Part shown: positions 8,566 through 17,803 of the stretch, piece after piece
How the letters are laid out: every line of letters starts with the position of its first letter
Numbering within the stretch: the stretch's first letter is position 1
Source of the DNA: Planctomycetota bacterium
GTDB lineage: Bacteria > Planctomycetota > Planctomycetia > Gemmatales > Gemmataceae
Assembly (NCBI GenBank): GCA_016873095.1
Contig: VGYC01000054.1
Coordinates: 1-39,289 of the forward strand
Length of the DNA: 39,289 nucleotides
Reading direction: 5' to 3'
The notes under the pieces: generated by a model
The model's database searches: none
The model's input: only the letters and a program-made list of their open reading frames with translations
Told to the model about the DNA's origin: nothing
Program-made: the position numbers and the translations under genes

Positions 8566-9831
8566 TCATACTGCCGCCTTGCGTCGCGCCACCCCTCGCC
8601 TCGGAAAGCGCAACGGCTTTGGCCCGAGCGTGACCATGGTGAAATCCCCGGGCGGGAAGCGCCGCAGATGGTTGACGATCTTGCGCGGCGTGAGCGCGTC
8701 CACGGCATCCTGAATCTCTTGCAGGCTGCGCACACGCCCCAGGTAGTACCAGTCGGATGCCAGGGCGCCGGCGCGGGCCGAGGTTGATTCCTCCTGCATG
8801 ATCAACGACGACTTCAGGCCGGCCTGTACGCGTTCCACTTCCTCGGCGAAGATGCCGTCTTCGAGCCGGCAGACCTCCGCCAGCGTGACATTGAGAGTCT
8901 CCTGGGCTCGCTCGTTGGTGGTCCCTGCGTAACAGAGGATGCAGGCGAGTTCCTTGTATGTCTGATAGCTGGCCCAGACCGCGTAGCACAGGCCGCGCTT
9001 TTCACGGACCTCGGTGAACAGCCGCGCGCTCATACCGCCAGAAAGCACCTGGACGGCCCCCTGCGCGGAGAAGTAGTCAGGATGACCAATGGGCACGCTG
9101 GGGTAGGCGAGGGCGATCTGGGTCTGTGTGGTTTCCTTGGTAAGGTGAACGCGGCCGCCGCTGGGCTTGCCCAGCTTTATCGGCGTCGCGGGCGGGCCGT
9201 CCCAGTCGCCGAACAGCTTCTCCACTTGGTCGCGCAGCTTCTTCCAGTCAATTTGCCCGGCAACCGACAAGATTGTTCCGTGCGGGCGAAAGACGCTCTG
9301 GTAGTGTCGGCGAACCTTGTCGATGGTCAACGTCTCCAGCCCCTGAAAAGTGCCGCGACGATCGCGGTTGAGTGGCGGCGGAAAATGCCGTTGCCTCAGT
9401 TCGACAATGACCTTGTGCCGCGGCTCGTCGTCCAGGCTTTGCAGGTCTTGCAGGGCCAGAGCTCGGACAGCATCGATTTCCTCGGCTGGCAGCGCCGGTC
9501 GGCGCAGGATATCCGCATAGATCTCCAGGGCGGCCGGCAGGTTATCGGCGAGCGTCGCACCCCAGAATCTCATGTGCAACGAGCCCGCGCTGGTGTCGCG
9601 GTCGAGGCCGAGGTTGTCAAGCGCCAGCGAAAGCTCACGGCTGCTGCGCTTGCCGGCGCCGCGCGTGATCAGTTCCGACAGGACCGATGTCAGACCCAGC
9701 TGCGCTGGTGGATCGTGGGCGTAGCCGGCCGGCACCAGAAAATTCAGGGCGGCCGAGCGAACGTGTGGCATCCGCTCCGCCAGCAACGTCAAGCCATTGG
9801 GGAAGGTGTGGATATGAACGTCCTGTGCCAC
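8566..9831 (-). CDS. M16 family peptidase-like protein, non-catalytic R/Y subunit
   Basis: A 421-residue M16 protein that lacks the zinc site. At the position of HxxEH it reads S49-V-L-S52-E53 (GLTSVLSELITRG). It keeps the C-terminal substrate-binding signature EKRGLCYAVWASY (R and Y, around residues 280-290). By comparison with described two-chain M16 enzymes, it should supply the substrate-holding residues to the catalytic subunit encoded next. Translation starts at a GTG (9829-9831) with AAAGG seven bases upstream. The stop codon lies at the edge of a GTTTTCAGTGTTC-type spacer repeat. Confidence 0.85.
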   Translation of the reverse strand: MAQDVHIHTFPNGLTLLAERMPHVRSAALNFLVPAGYAHDPPAQLGLTSVLSELITRGAGKRSSRELSLALDNLGLDRDTSAGSLHMRFWGATLADNLPAALEIYADILRRPALPAEEIDAVRALALQDLQSLDDEPRHKVIVELRQRHFPPPLNRDRRGTFQGLETLTIDKVRRHYQSVFRPHGTILSVAGQIDWKKLRDQVEKLFGDWDGPPATPIKLGKPSGGRVHLTKETTQTQIALAYPSVPIGHPDYFSAQGAVQVLSGGMSARLFTEVREKRGLCYAVWASYQTYKELACILCYAGTTNERAQETLNVTLAEVCRLEDGIFAEEVERVQAGLKSSLIMQEESTSARAGALASDWYYLGRVRSLQEIQDAVDALTPRKIVNHLRRFPPGDFTMVTLGPKPLRFPRRGVARRKAAV

Positions 9832-9847
9832 GCCGAGCCTTTCAAAG

Positions 9848-9916
9848 TTTTCAGTGTTCAGTTTTCAGTGTCAGGATTCAGTCCTTTACTGAACTCTGCA
9901 AGCTGAACAGTGAGAA
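9848..9916. repeat. GTTTTCAGTGTTC-type spacer repeat
   Basis: GTTTTCAGTGTTCAGTTTTC followed by further TTCAGT/CTGAAC pieces fills the 90-bp gap between the GNAT gene and the M16 R/Y-subunit gene. It is the same unit as in the gap at 8520-8565, but inverted. Confidence 0.55.
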
Positions 9917-9921
9917 CTACG

Positions 9922-10554
9922 TCATGTTTGCGGTTGCAACAACGCCGAGTCGCCCAGCCAGTCCCGCGACGGTTCGGACCAAGGGCACAACGCCGTGGCC
10001 CCCTTTTCGACAGCCTTGTACAGGGTCTTGCGGCTGCGGAAGCCCAGCCGGCGATAGAGGCGAATCGCGTCGCTGTTGCTTGCAGTCACTTCCAGGATGG
10101 CGCGATGCAGGCTGGTTTGCCGGAAGCCATGCAACGCCTGCAAGAGCAGGGCCGCGCCCAGTCCTCTGCCTCGATGCGCCGGGACAACGCCGAGGTTTTG
10201 AATGGCGCCGATCCCACTGGCGGCACGCACGCCTTGCACCGTGCCGCAGAAGCCTTCGCCACAGGCGATCAGCCAGGTGGCCTCCGGGCGAAAGCCGGAC
10301 TTGCGTGTGATCTCGTGCATCAAGTATGAGCATCCTTGCCGGCTACCCAAACTGGGAAAAACTGCAGCATCGATTTCTTCGACAAAACAGCTAAATTTCA
10401 CCTCGGCGTGTGCTTCCAGCAACGACGGGCTCCACGCCACCCAGGAATAGCCAGGCGGCAGGGCGGGTTCTCCAAGCTGTCCCTGGAGATCAATCTCCAT
10501 GCGGTAGCGCTTGTAGTACACGGTTTGAGGCTCAACTTCCGGGAGCAGCAGCAT
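9922..10554 (-). CDS. GNAT family N-acetyltransferase
   Basis: About 210 residues from ATG 10554; the frame is open 41 codons further upstream but that part looks unlike protein. The acetyl-CoA loop of the GNAT fold is clear: NLGVVPAHRGRGLGAALL (motif A, R/Q-x-x-G-x-G), followed by motif B LEVTASNSDAIRLYRRLGF. The N-terminal half (YYKRYRMEIDLQG) is a divergent GNAT-like arm. The acceptor substrate is unknown. It precedes the M16 pair on the same strand with a 90-bp gap that contains the GTTTTCAGTGTTC-type repeat. Confidence 0.75.
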   Translation of the reverse strand: MLLLPEVEPQTVYYKRYRMEIDLQGQLGEPALPPGYSWVAWSPSLLEAHAEVKFSCFVEEIDAAVFPSLGSRQGCSYLMHEITRKSGFRPEATWLIACGEGFCGTVQGVRAASGIGAIQNLGVVPAHRGRGLGAALLLQALHGFRQTSLHRAILEVTASNSDAIRLYRRLGFRSRKTLYKAVEKGATALCPWSEPSRDWLGDSALLQPQT

Positions 10555-10742
10555 GTTCCACCTCACCGCGGGGCCAGATGGGATTTTATCAGGCTGATGC
10601 GCTGTGGTCAAAGGCCGTTGGCGGGAAAACCTCAATCGCTTGCGGTCCAGGGCGGCCGAATCGGCCGGAGAGACCACGGCATCGACGCCAGCGGTTTTGA
10701 CTCCGATTGAGAATCCGTGACGAAGGATGGCAGCATCGGTGT

Positions 10743-11828
10743 CTAGCGAGAACGCACTCGCAGAATCACCACGCTACCGTCGTCCAGTGCCGCGGCCAGG
10801 TGCCGACCATCGCCCGCAAATGATACGCCGCGAATGCCCTGGGCAAAATCGTATTCATGCAAGACCTTGTGGCCGGCCATGTCCCAGAGCACGATGCGGC
10901 GGTCCGGCCGCGCGATGGCCAATAGATCACCCTTGGGCGCGAACGCCAGCCAGGGGCCGACCCCCGGTGCCAGTCCCGCCGCCAGGCCGCCGACGAGTAG
11001 CTTCGCTTCCTTGGGCTTGGCGAGGTTGACCAGCGTTACCGCATGATCGGCGGCGGCGCACGCGAGGCTCTTGCCGTCCGGCGACCAGGCGATGGCGCGG
11101 GCCGCCCGCGGCATCAGTGGTATCTCCTCCATGTACTTGCCGGCAACATTCCACAGGCGCAGCGAGCGGGCGCCCGCGAAGCTGCCGGCGGCGAGCTGTT
11201 GGCTATCCGGCGAAAACGCCAGCGCCGAGATGCCGAGCGTGGCAGCGCGCATCTCGTCCAGCACGGCCCACGCCTCGACAGTGTCGTCCGCCAGTTTCCA
11301 GATGCGGACCTGCGGCGTGTGACAGCCGCTGGCAAGCATCTTGCCGTCCGGGGAGAAGACAAGCGAGAAGGGTCGTTGCCGATGTCCTGCCAGGGCGCGG
11401 AGCTTGCGCGGCTTGTCGCCGGACACATTCCAGAGGAACACGCCGGTCTGCGGATTGCCCGCCGCCAGCATCTTGCCGTCGGGAGAGAATGTCACTCCGC
11501 TGGCACTGCCGGGCAACGTCTCCCATTCCATGGGCCGCGCGTCGCCGAGTTTCCACAGCCGGACGGTATTGTCCCAGGCGGATGACGCCAGCAGTGTTCC
11601 GTCGGGGGAGAAGGCCACCGCCGCCGCCGCCCGCGTGTGCCCCGGCAGCACCGCCACGACCGCCTTCGGGGCCGTGGCGAGAAAGTCCTTGTCGATGATC
11701 TTACCGCGGTCGAGGCGATCAAGAGGGGACGATTTCTGATCTTGAGCAAGGCCGCCCCTCGCGAGGGTGGACAGGATCAGACAGGAGATTGTCATTCGCA
11801 TCCGTCTTCTCTTTTCCGAGATTCGCAT
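10743..11828 (-). CDS. Exported WD40-repeat protein (seven-bladed propeller)
   Basis: About 361 residues. Seven WD40-like repeats are visible, each with F/W-S/A-P-D/K-G-x-x-L-A followed by a strand ending LW or its equivalent ([35 protein letters not shown]; and so on), enough for one complete beta-propeller. The start is uncertain: ATG 11828 ([12 protein letters not shown]) gives a basic n-region and the hydrophobic stretch [16 protein letters not shown], a plausible signal peptide, and has a purine-rich upstream. ATG 11801 or 11795 would also work. The role is likely protein-protein interaction outside the cytoplasm. Its gene is divergent from acetyl-CoA synthetase. Confidence 0.8.
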   Translation of the reverse strand: MRISEKRRRMRMTISCLILSTLARGGLAQDQKSSPLDRLDRGKIIDKDFLATAPKAVVAVLPGHTRAAAAVAFSPDGTLLASSAWDNTVRLWKLGDARPMEWETLPGSASGVTFSPDGKMLAAGNPQTGVFLWNVSGDKPRKLRALAGHRQRPFSLVFSPDGKMLASGCHTPQVRIWKLADDTVEAWAVLDEMRAATLGISALAFSPDSQQLAAGSFAGARSLRLWNVAGKYMEEIPLMPRAARAIAWSPDGKSLACAAADHAVTLVNLAKPKEAKLLVGGLAAGLAPGVGPWLAFAPKGDLLAIARPDRRIVLWDMAGHKVLHEYDFAQGIRGVSFAGDGRHLAAALDDGSVVILRVRSR

Positions 11829-11933
11829 GTCTCTCTTCTTCCCATTAAACCCATAGCCTTTAAAATGGCCAACGATCTTTACCCGACACTCTGGCGCAGC
11901 GTGCGGCACGCGTTGTGCCCAAGGAGACAATTG

Positions 11934-13892
<1,959 letters not shown>

Positions 13893-13927
13893 TCGTAGCG
13901 ACAAGCTGCTAGCTTGTCAGCTCTTGC
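13893..13927 (+). repeat. Palindromic repeat, left copy of an inverted pair
   Basis: A 35-bp element starting right after the acs stop. It contains a perfect internal palindrome, GACAAGCT-GCT-AGCTTGTC (13900-13918). Its reverse complement occurs at 14347-14381 with 34 of 35 bases identical. The two copies frame the 127-aa gene. As RNA each copy would fold into a strong hairpin and could act as a terminator or mRNA stabiliser for acs. Confidence 0.85.
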
Positions 13928-13973
13928 AACGGCGTGACGCCACTCACAAAAGCAGACAACGTCGGAAGCCGAG

Positions 13974-14357
13974 ATGTCAGATTTCGAACCGGACCGCGAC
14001 GAGACGGCATTTTTGGCGGGATGCGAGGCGGCGCGAGCCGATATCGCAATCGGTCGGCTGATCTACCGCTGGACAGGGCACGCCGGCCACTGGGGACATG
14101 GGATCGTCACCCAGCTTGCGCACCGGTTTGGCGTCGAGGTGAATGAGGGCTTCGGAATCTGCTTTGTCGATACATCGAGTCGCTCATTTGATGAAGGGTA
14201 CAATAACGTCTTGGTCGCCGAAATTGAACGCCGGCACGGGAGCGGCGCATTTGAGTCGCTTTTGAAGGAGTCCAGGTCGCAGTCTGAGGAAAGTCTCTGG
14301 GACGCGAAACAAGCCTGGCAGAATCGTCAGCAGTTGGGCGAGCGGGGCAAGAGCTGA
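13974..14357 (+). CDS. Hypothetical protein framed by inverted repeats
   Basis: A 127-residue protein I do not recognise (MSDFEPDRDETAFLAGCEAA start). It is acidic and mostly helical in look, with an aromatic/His-rich patch RWTGHAGHWGHGIVTQLAHR around 33-52 and a Gln/Ser/Arg-rich tail. There is no signal peptide or membrane helix. The last codons and the TGA (14355-14357) fall inside the right-hand copy of the palindromic repeat, so the end of the reading frame may have been set by insertion of the repeat. It could be a small cassette gene or an ordinary orphan. Confidence 0.55.
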   Translation: MSDFEPDRDETAFLAGCEAARADIAIGRLIYRWTGHAGHWGHGIVTQLAHRFGVEVNEGFGICFVDTSSRSFDEGYNNVLVAEIERRHGSGAFESLLKESRSQSEESLWDAKQAWQNRQQLGERGKS

Positions 14358-14381
14358 CAAGCTGGCAGCTTGTCGCTACGA
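14347..14381 (-). repeat. Palindromic repeat, right copy of an inverted pair
   Basis: The inverted partner of 13893-13927, with one difference in 35 bases (G at the position that would be A). It contains the palindrome arms GACAAGCT and AGCTTGTC around GGC/GGC-type loop bases, and overlaps the end of the 127-aa gene. It sits between that gene and the convergent GNAT-aminotransferase gene, where a bidirectional hairpin terminator would be useful. Confidence 0.85.
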
Positions 14382-14407
14382 CATTTGGCGCTTTCGTCCG
14401 AGTTAGC

Positions 14408-16111
14408 CTATCCCGCCGCGCCGGTCAGCATCGGCTTGCGGGACAGCCATTCGGCGAGATGATCGAAGAGCGGAGCGCACACGTCCTTGGTGACGGCGCC
14501 CATGGTGGCGATCTGCACGAAGCGACGTTGCGCGAGGTAGGCGCTTTCGCCGCCGATGGCGTAGCCCCACCAGCGGCAGCGGGCGACGAAGGCTTCGGAC
14601 GCCTCGTCTTCCGGCGGCGCGAACGTCGTCACCACTGGACTGGCGCAGTCTTCTCGCGCCAGCGGTAACAGCCCGAGGTCGGCGAGCCGGTCGCGCACCC
14701 AGCCACCCAGCTCCTGGTAGCGGGCGTAAGCGGCTTGCGCTTTCTCCGGGGTCGAGTACTCCTTCAAGGCCGCTTCGAGCGCGAGCAGCGTCGGCGACGG
14801 GAAGGTGTAGCAGGGACCGTCGCTGCGCAGGGCGGCGAGCACGTCGAAGTAGCTGGGAATGCCGCCGCGGTTGACGCGTGCCAATGCCTCGCGATCGGCG
14901 AAGATGATGGCTGCGCCCGCGTAGGCGCCCAGCGACTTGCCGGTCGCGCCCGTGGCCATGTACACCTGGCTTAGATCCAGCGGCACAGCGCCCAGGCTGC
15001 TGATGCAATCTACGCACACGCGGATGTCGCGAGCGCGCGCCGCCGCGACAAGTCCCGGCAGGTCGTTGACCACGCCGGTGCTGGATTCCTGATGGACGCC
15101 CCAGATCCAGCTGCCGGCCGGCTCCTCGTCGAGCGCCGACTCGATCTCGGAGAGGTCCCATGGCTCGCCCCAGGGCCAGGACAGGATGCGCGGCTCGCGT
15201 CCGAAGCGCGTGGCTTGCCGTGCCAGCCTTTCGCCGAACTCGCCGTTGATGAGCAGCACGCCGCGGCCGGTTTTCGTCGCGGCCTGCTCCGCCGCCAGCG
15301 TGGCAGCGACCGTTTCATTGCCCAGCGTGCCGCTGCCGTTCAAGAGGGCGACGTCTCGGCCGCCGACCATCCTGGCCAACGCGCGGCGGACTTCCTGAAA
15401 GCGATGGATGAACTCCGGGCCGCGATGATAGATCGCCGGCTGGTGGAACGCTTGTCGCACTTGTTCGGACGTCGTCACAGGGCCGGGAAGAAGGCAAACG
15501 GGCTCGCGGGCCGACACCTCGGCTGACTGCTCGGGGGGCGACAACTTGTCGAGGTGCGTTTCCCACAACTGCTTGACACGCTGGATTTTCATCGGCAGAT
15601 TTCCGATCGTCAGAACCATGGGCACGAAAGCTGCCTTGCCGCACGGCACCGCCGGTCCCAGAGCCTCGAAGCCCAGTCGGCGGTACAGCTCCAAGCGATC
15701 CTGCACTCCTGATATATAGAGGTGCGTGAATCCGTGGGAGCGGGCGTGCTCGTAAAGCGTCCAGATGAGCCCGAAAAACATCGTGCTGTTGCGCTCGGCC
15801 GGTTCGATGGCCAGCAGGCGGACTTCGAGCGGCCGCGCGCCATTTCGGGTCAGCACTTCCGGATCGTTCAGTCGATCCGCGACCGAGAAGGGCGGTTCGT
15901 GGTGGGCGCTCAGCATTCCGACGACGCGCAGGTCGCGCAGCACGATGAAATAGGCGTTCTTGTGGTGGAACTTATCGACGAGCACGCCGTTGCCCGGATC
16001 GGCGTGCTGCGGAATCTCTTCGACGAAGGTGCGATGGTTGAGGCGGTGGACCTGCTCAAGCTCTTGGTTGGTTTCCGCGCGTTTGAAGAGGTAGTGGCCG
16101 ACGCGAAACAT
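14408..16111 (-). CDS. Fusion of a GNAT-type acyltransferase domain with a class V PLP aminotransferase
   Basis: About 567 residues from ATG 16111, which has GGAGG nine bases upstream. Residues 1-172 resemble FeeM/autoinducer-synthase-like GNAT acyltransferases (VGHYLFKRAETNQELEQVHRL, HRTFVEEIPQH, VDKFHHKNAYFIVL, LYRRLGFEALG). From about 205 a fold-type I aminotransferase begins with LLPGPVTTSEQVRQAF, includes the PLP-contacting aspartate D368 (RVCVDCISSLGA), and has the likely Schiff-base lysine K392 (TGATGKSLGAYAG). Alanine-glyoxylate and 2-aminoethylphosphonate transaminases are the closest group in style. One chain could therefore make an amino compound and acylate it, or the reverse. Both halves look intact. 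It stands alone, convergent with the orphan gene and divergent from tatC. Confidence 0.75.
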   Translation of the reverse strand: MFRVGHYLFKRAETNQELEQVHRLNHRTFVEEIPQHADPGNGVLVDKFHHKNAYFIVLRDLRVVGMLSAHHEPPFSVADRLNDPEVLTRNGARPLEVRLLAIEPAERNSTMFFGLIWTLYEHARSHGFTHLYISGVQDRLELYRRLGFEALGPAVPCGKAAFVPMVLTIGNLPMKIQRVKQLWETHLDKLSPPEQSAEVSAREPVCLLPGPVTTSEQVRQAFHQPAIYHRGPEFIHRFQEVRRALARMVGGRDVALLNGSGTLGNETVAATLAAEQAATKTGRGVLLINGEFGERLARQATRFGREPRILSWPWGEPWDLSEIESALDEEPAGSWIWGVHQESSTGVVNDLPGLVAAARARDIRVCVDCISSLGAVPLDLSQVYMATGATGKSLGAYAGAAIIFADREALARVNRGGIPSYFDVLAALRSDGPCYTFPSPTLLALEAALKEYSTPEKAQAAYARYQELGGWVRDRLADLGLLPLAREDCASPVVTTFAPPEDEASEAFVARCRWWGYAIGGESAYLAQRRFVQIATMGAVTKDVCAPLFDHLAEWLSRKPMLTGAAG

Positions 16112-16260
16112 TCCTGATCCACCTCCGACGCTGCTGCTCGCGAGACTGCTGCTCGCCGCGGCCGCTGACACCGGCGCGCAGGCGCAGCATGTCCTAGGGT
16201 GAGAGGTTACAAACACCTGCCCGTTTTTGCAAGAACCTCAGCCATTTTCCGCGAAGGAAC

Positions 16261-16279
16261 TTTCACAATTATTGTGAAA
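16261..16279. promoter_or_regulatory. Operator-like palindrome
   Basis: TTTCACAA-TTA-TTGTGAAA is a perfect 8-bp inverted repeat around three bases and stands out as AT-rich in GC-rich DNA. Symmetry and size fit a dimeric repressor or activator site of helix-turn-helix type. It lies 150 bp upstream of the fusion gene start and 263 bp upstream of tatC, so it could serve either. No cognate regulator gene is present in the window. Confidence 0.4.
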
Positions 16280-16448
16280 CCTTGAAGCTTGTGCCAGCGA
16301 ACGGACCCGGGCCAGGGAAGCAACTTCCGCATGGTCGGCAATGTCCGCTCCTCTTGCCCAGCTTCGTTTACCGCCGAGCATCACGCGATTGTCCCGGCAC
16401 TGTAAATGCAGAGAAACGCTTTGCCAGCGTGAAACGTACCCCGCGCGC

Positions 16449-16477
16449 TTGTAGCCGTAAGACGCGATTGCTAGGAT
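16449..16477 (+). promoter_or_regulatory. Candidate sigma-70-type promoter of tatC
   Basis: TTGTAG (16449-16454), a 17-base spacer and TAGGAT (16472-16477). The match to consensus is 4 of 6 in each box. Transcription would start near 16484, giving a leader of about 58 bases before ATG 16542. Confidence 0.3.
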
Positions 16478-16541
16478 GTAACGTGGGTGTTTGGTCCAGC
16501 AATTGCTCCCTCCCAAGCCTGCCCTCCCCGAATCGAGTCTT

Positions 16542-17714
16542 ATGATGGCCGCGACCAACAAGATCATCGATCCGGACGATATGTTTGAAGAAACGCGCAT
16601 GTCTTTCGGTGACCATATCGAGGACTTGCGCAAACATCTCATTCGCGCCGTGGTGGGCTTCGTGATCTGCGTGGCCGCCAGCTTCCTGATCGCCCCCAAG
16701 GTGCTCATCTTCATCGCCAAGCCGGTAGACCGGCAGCTGCAGGGGTACTGGAAGCGCTACTATGCGGAAAGGCACAAGCAACTGCTCAAGCAGGCGCTGC
16801 AGGGAAATGGCAGCACATCCGGCCCGCAGATTCGCATGGACGTGAAGGTACGCAAGAGCGAATTCCGCGATCTGATTGTCGGCATCCTTTCAGACGAGTT
16901 TCCGAAGTTCGAGAAAATGCCGCGCAGGGAGCCCGAACTTGACCTGTTTCCAATGATCGAGGCAACGATTGTTAGCCTCGGCCTCGAGAATGCGGTCAAC
17001 TGGGACGAGGTTCAGCCCTACCGCTGGGTGGAATTGAAAGGGACACGCATCGCCAACCCGCTGGCGTTTGCCCTGCACATGCAGGAAATCATGCAGCAGA
17101 TAAAGCCCCCATCGTTGACCAGCCTGAGCGTGCAGGAGCCGTTCGTCGTTTACTTCAAAGTCAGTCTCCTGACGGGTTTCATTCTTGGCAGCCCGTGGAT
17201 TTTTTATCAGATCTGGTCGTTCATCGCGGCCGGGCTCTATCCGCACGAGAAAAAGTATGTGAACGCCTTCCTGCCGTTCAGCCTCGGCTTGTTCCTCGGC
17301 GGCGTCGTGCTGTGCGAGTTCTTCGTCATGGACAAGGCGGTGGAGGCCCTGTTGTGGTTCAATGAGCTGCTCGACATTGCTCCTGACCTGCGCTTGAACG
17401 AATGGCTCGGCTTCGCCCTGTTCATGCCGCTGGTTTTCGGAATATCGTTCCAGACGCCGCTCGTGATGTTTTTCATCCAGCGCATGGGCATCCTGTCAGT
17501 GGCGACCTTCCGCGAGAAACGGCGCATCTCATGGTTTCTGCTTGCGGTATTTGCCGCCGTCATCACGCCGTCGGTCGATCCGGTCAGCATGAGTTTGCTG
17601 TGGCTGCCGATGGGACTCCTGTACGAACTCGGCATCTGGCTGTGCGTCTACCTGCCGGGCAAACCGCTCCTGGAGTTCGGTTTCGATGAACCGGACGAGC
17701 AGGTCGAGGTGTAG
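16542..17714 (+). CDS. tatC: Sec-independent (Tat) translocase subunit TatC with enlarged first periplasmic loop
   Basis: A 390-residue TatC, well above the family's usual 240-260. TatC binds twin-arginine signal peptides in the inner membrane. The cytoplasmic N-terminal motif is present (HIEDLRKHL, residues 25-33), then TM1 (about 34-58). The canonical QEPFVVYFKVSLLTGFILG start of TM2 comes only at 198, followed by SPWIFYQIWSFIAAGLYPHEKK, the later helices, and ITPSVDPVSM near 341-350. The stretch 60-197 is about 100 residues longer than normal, rich in Lys/Glu/Arg, and must face the periplasm. ATG 16542 or 16545 is the likely start. No tatA or tatB lies in the window. Confidence 0.88.
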   Translation: MMAATNKIIDPDDMFEETRMSFGDHIEDLRKHLIRAVVGFVICVAASFLIAPKVLIFIAKPVDRQLQGYWKRYYAERHKQLLKQALQGNGSTSGPQIRMDVKVRKSEFRDLIVGILSDEFPKFEKMPRREPELDLFPMIEATIVSLGLENAVNWDEVQPYRWVELKGTRIANPLAFALHMQEIMQQIKPPSLTSLSVQEPFVVYFKVSLLTGFILGSPWIFYQIWSFIAAGLYPHEKKYVNAFLPFSLGLFLGGVVLCEFFVMDKAVEALLWFNELLDIAPDLRLNEWLGFALFMPLVFGISFQTPLVMFFIQRMGILSVATFREKRRISWFLLAVFAAVITPSVDPVSMSLLWLPMGLLYELGIWLCVYLPGKPLLEFGFDEPDEQVEV

Positions 17715-17803
17715 CATGAAATAGCAGCGCATGAGCAAGCGTCCGGCTGATCCGGCAGTCGGCCACGCGAAGGTGTTCATCTTGTCCAATCGAGGCAGCA
17801 TCC

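Larger units (their letters stand above)
16112..16541. other. Divergent intergenic region upstream of tatC
   Basis: This 430-bp region holds the promoters for the fusion gene (leftward) and tatC (rightward). It contains a 19-base perfect palindrome at 16261-16279 and a candidate promoter at 16449-16477, listed separately. No protein-coding gene is convincing: the short frames here have random-looking composition. Confidence 0.4.
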
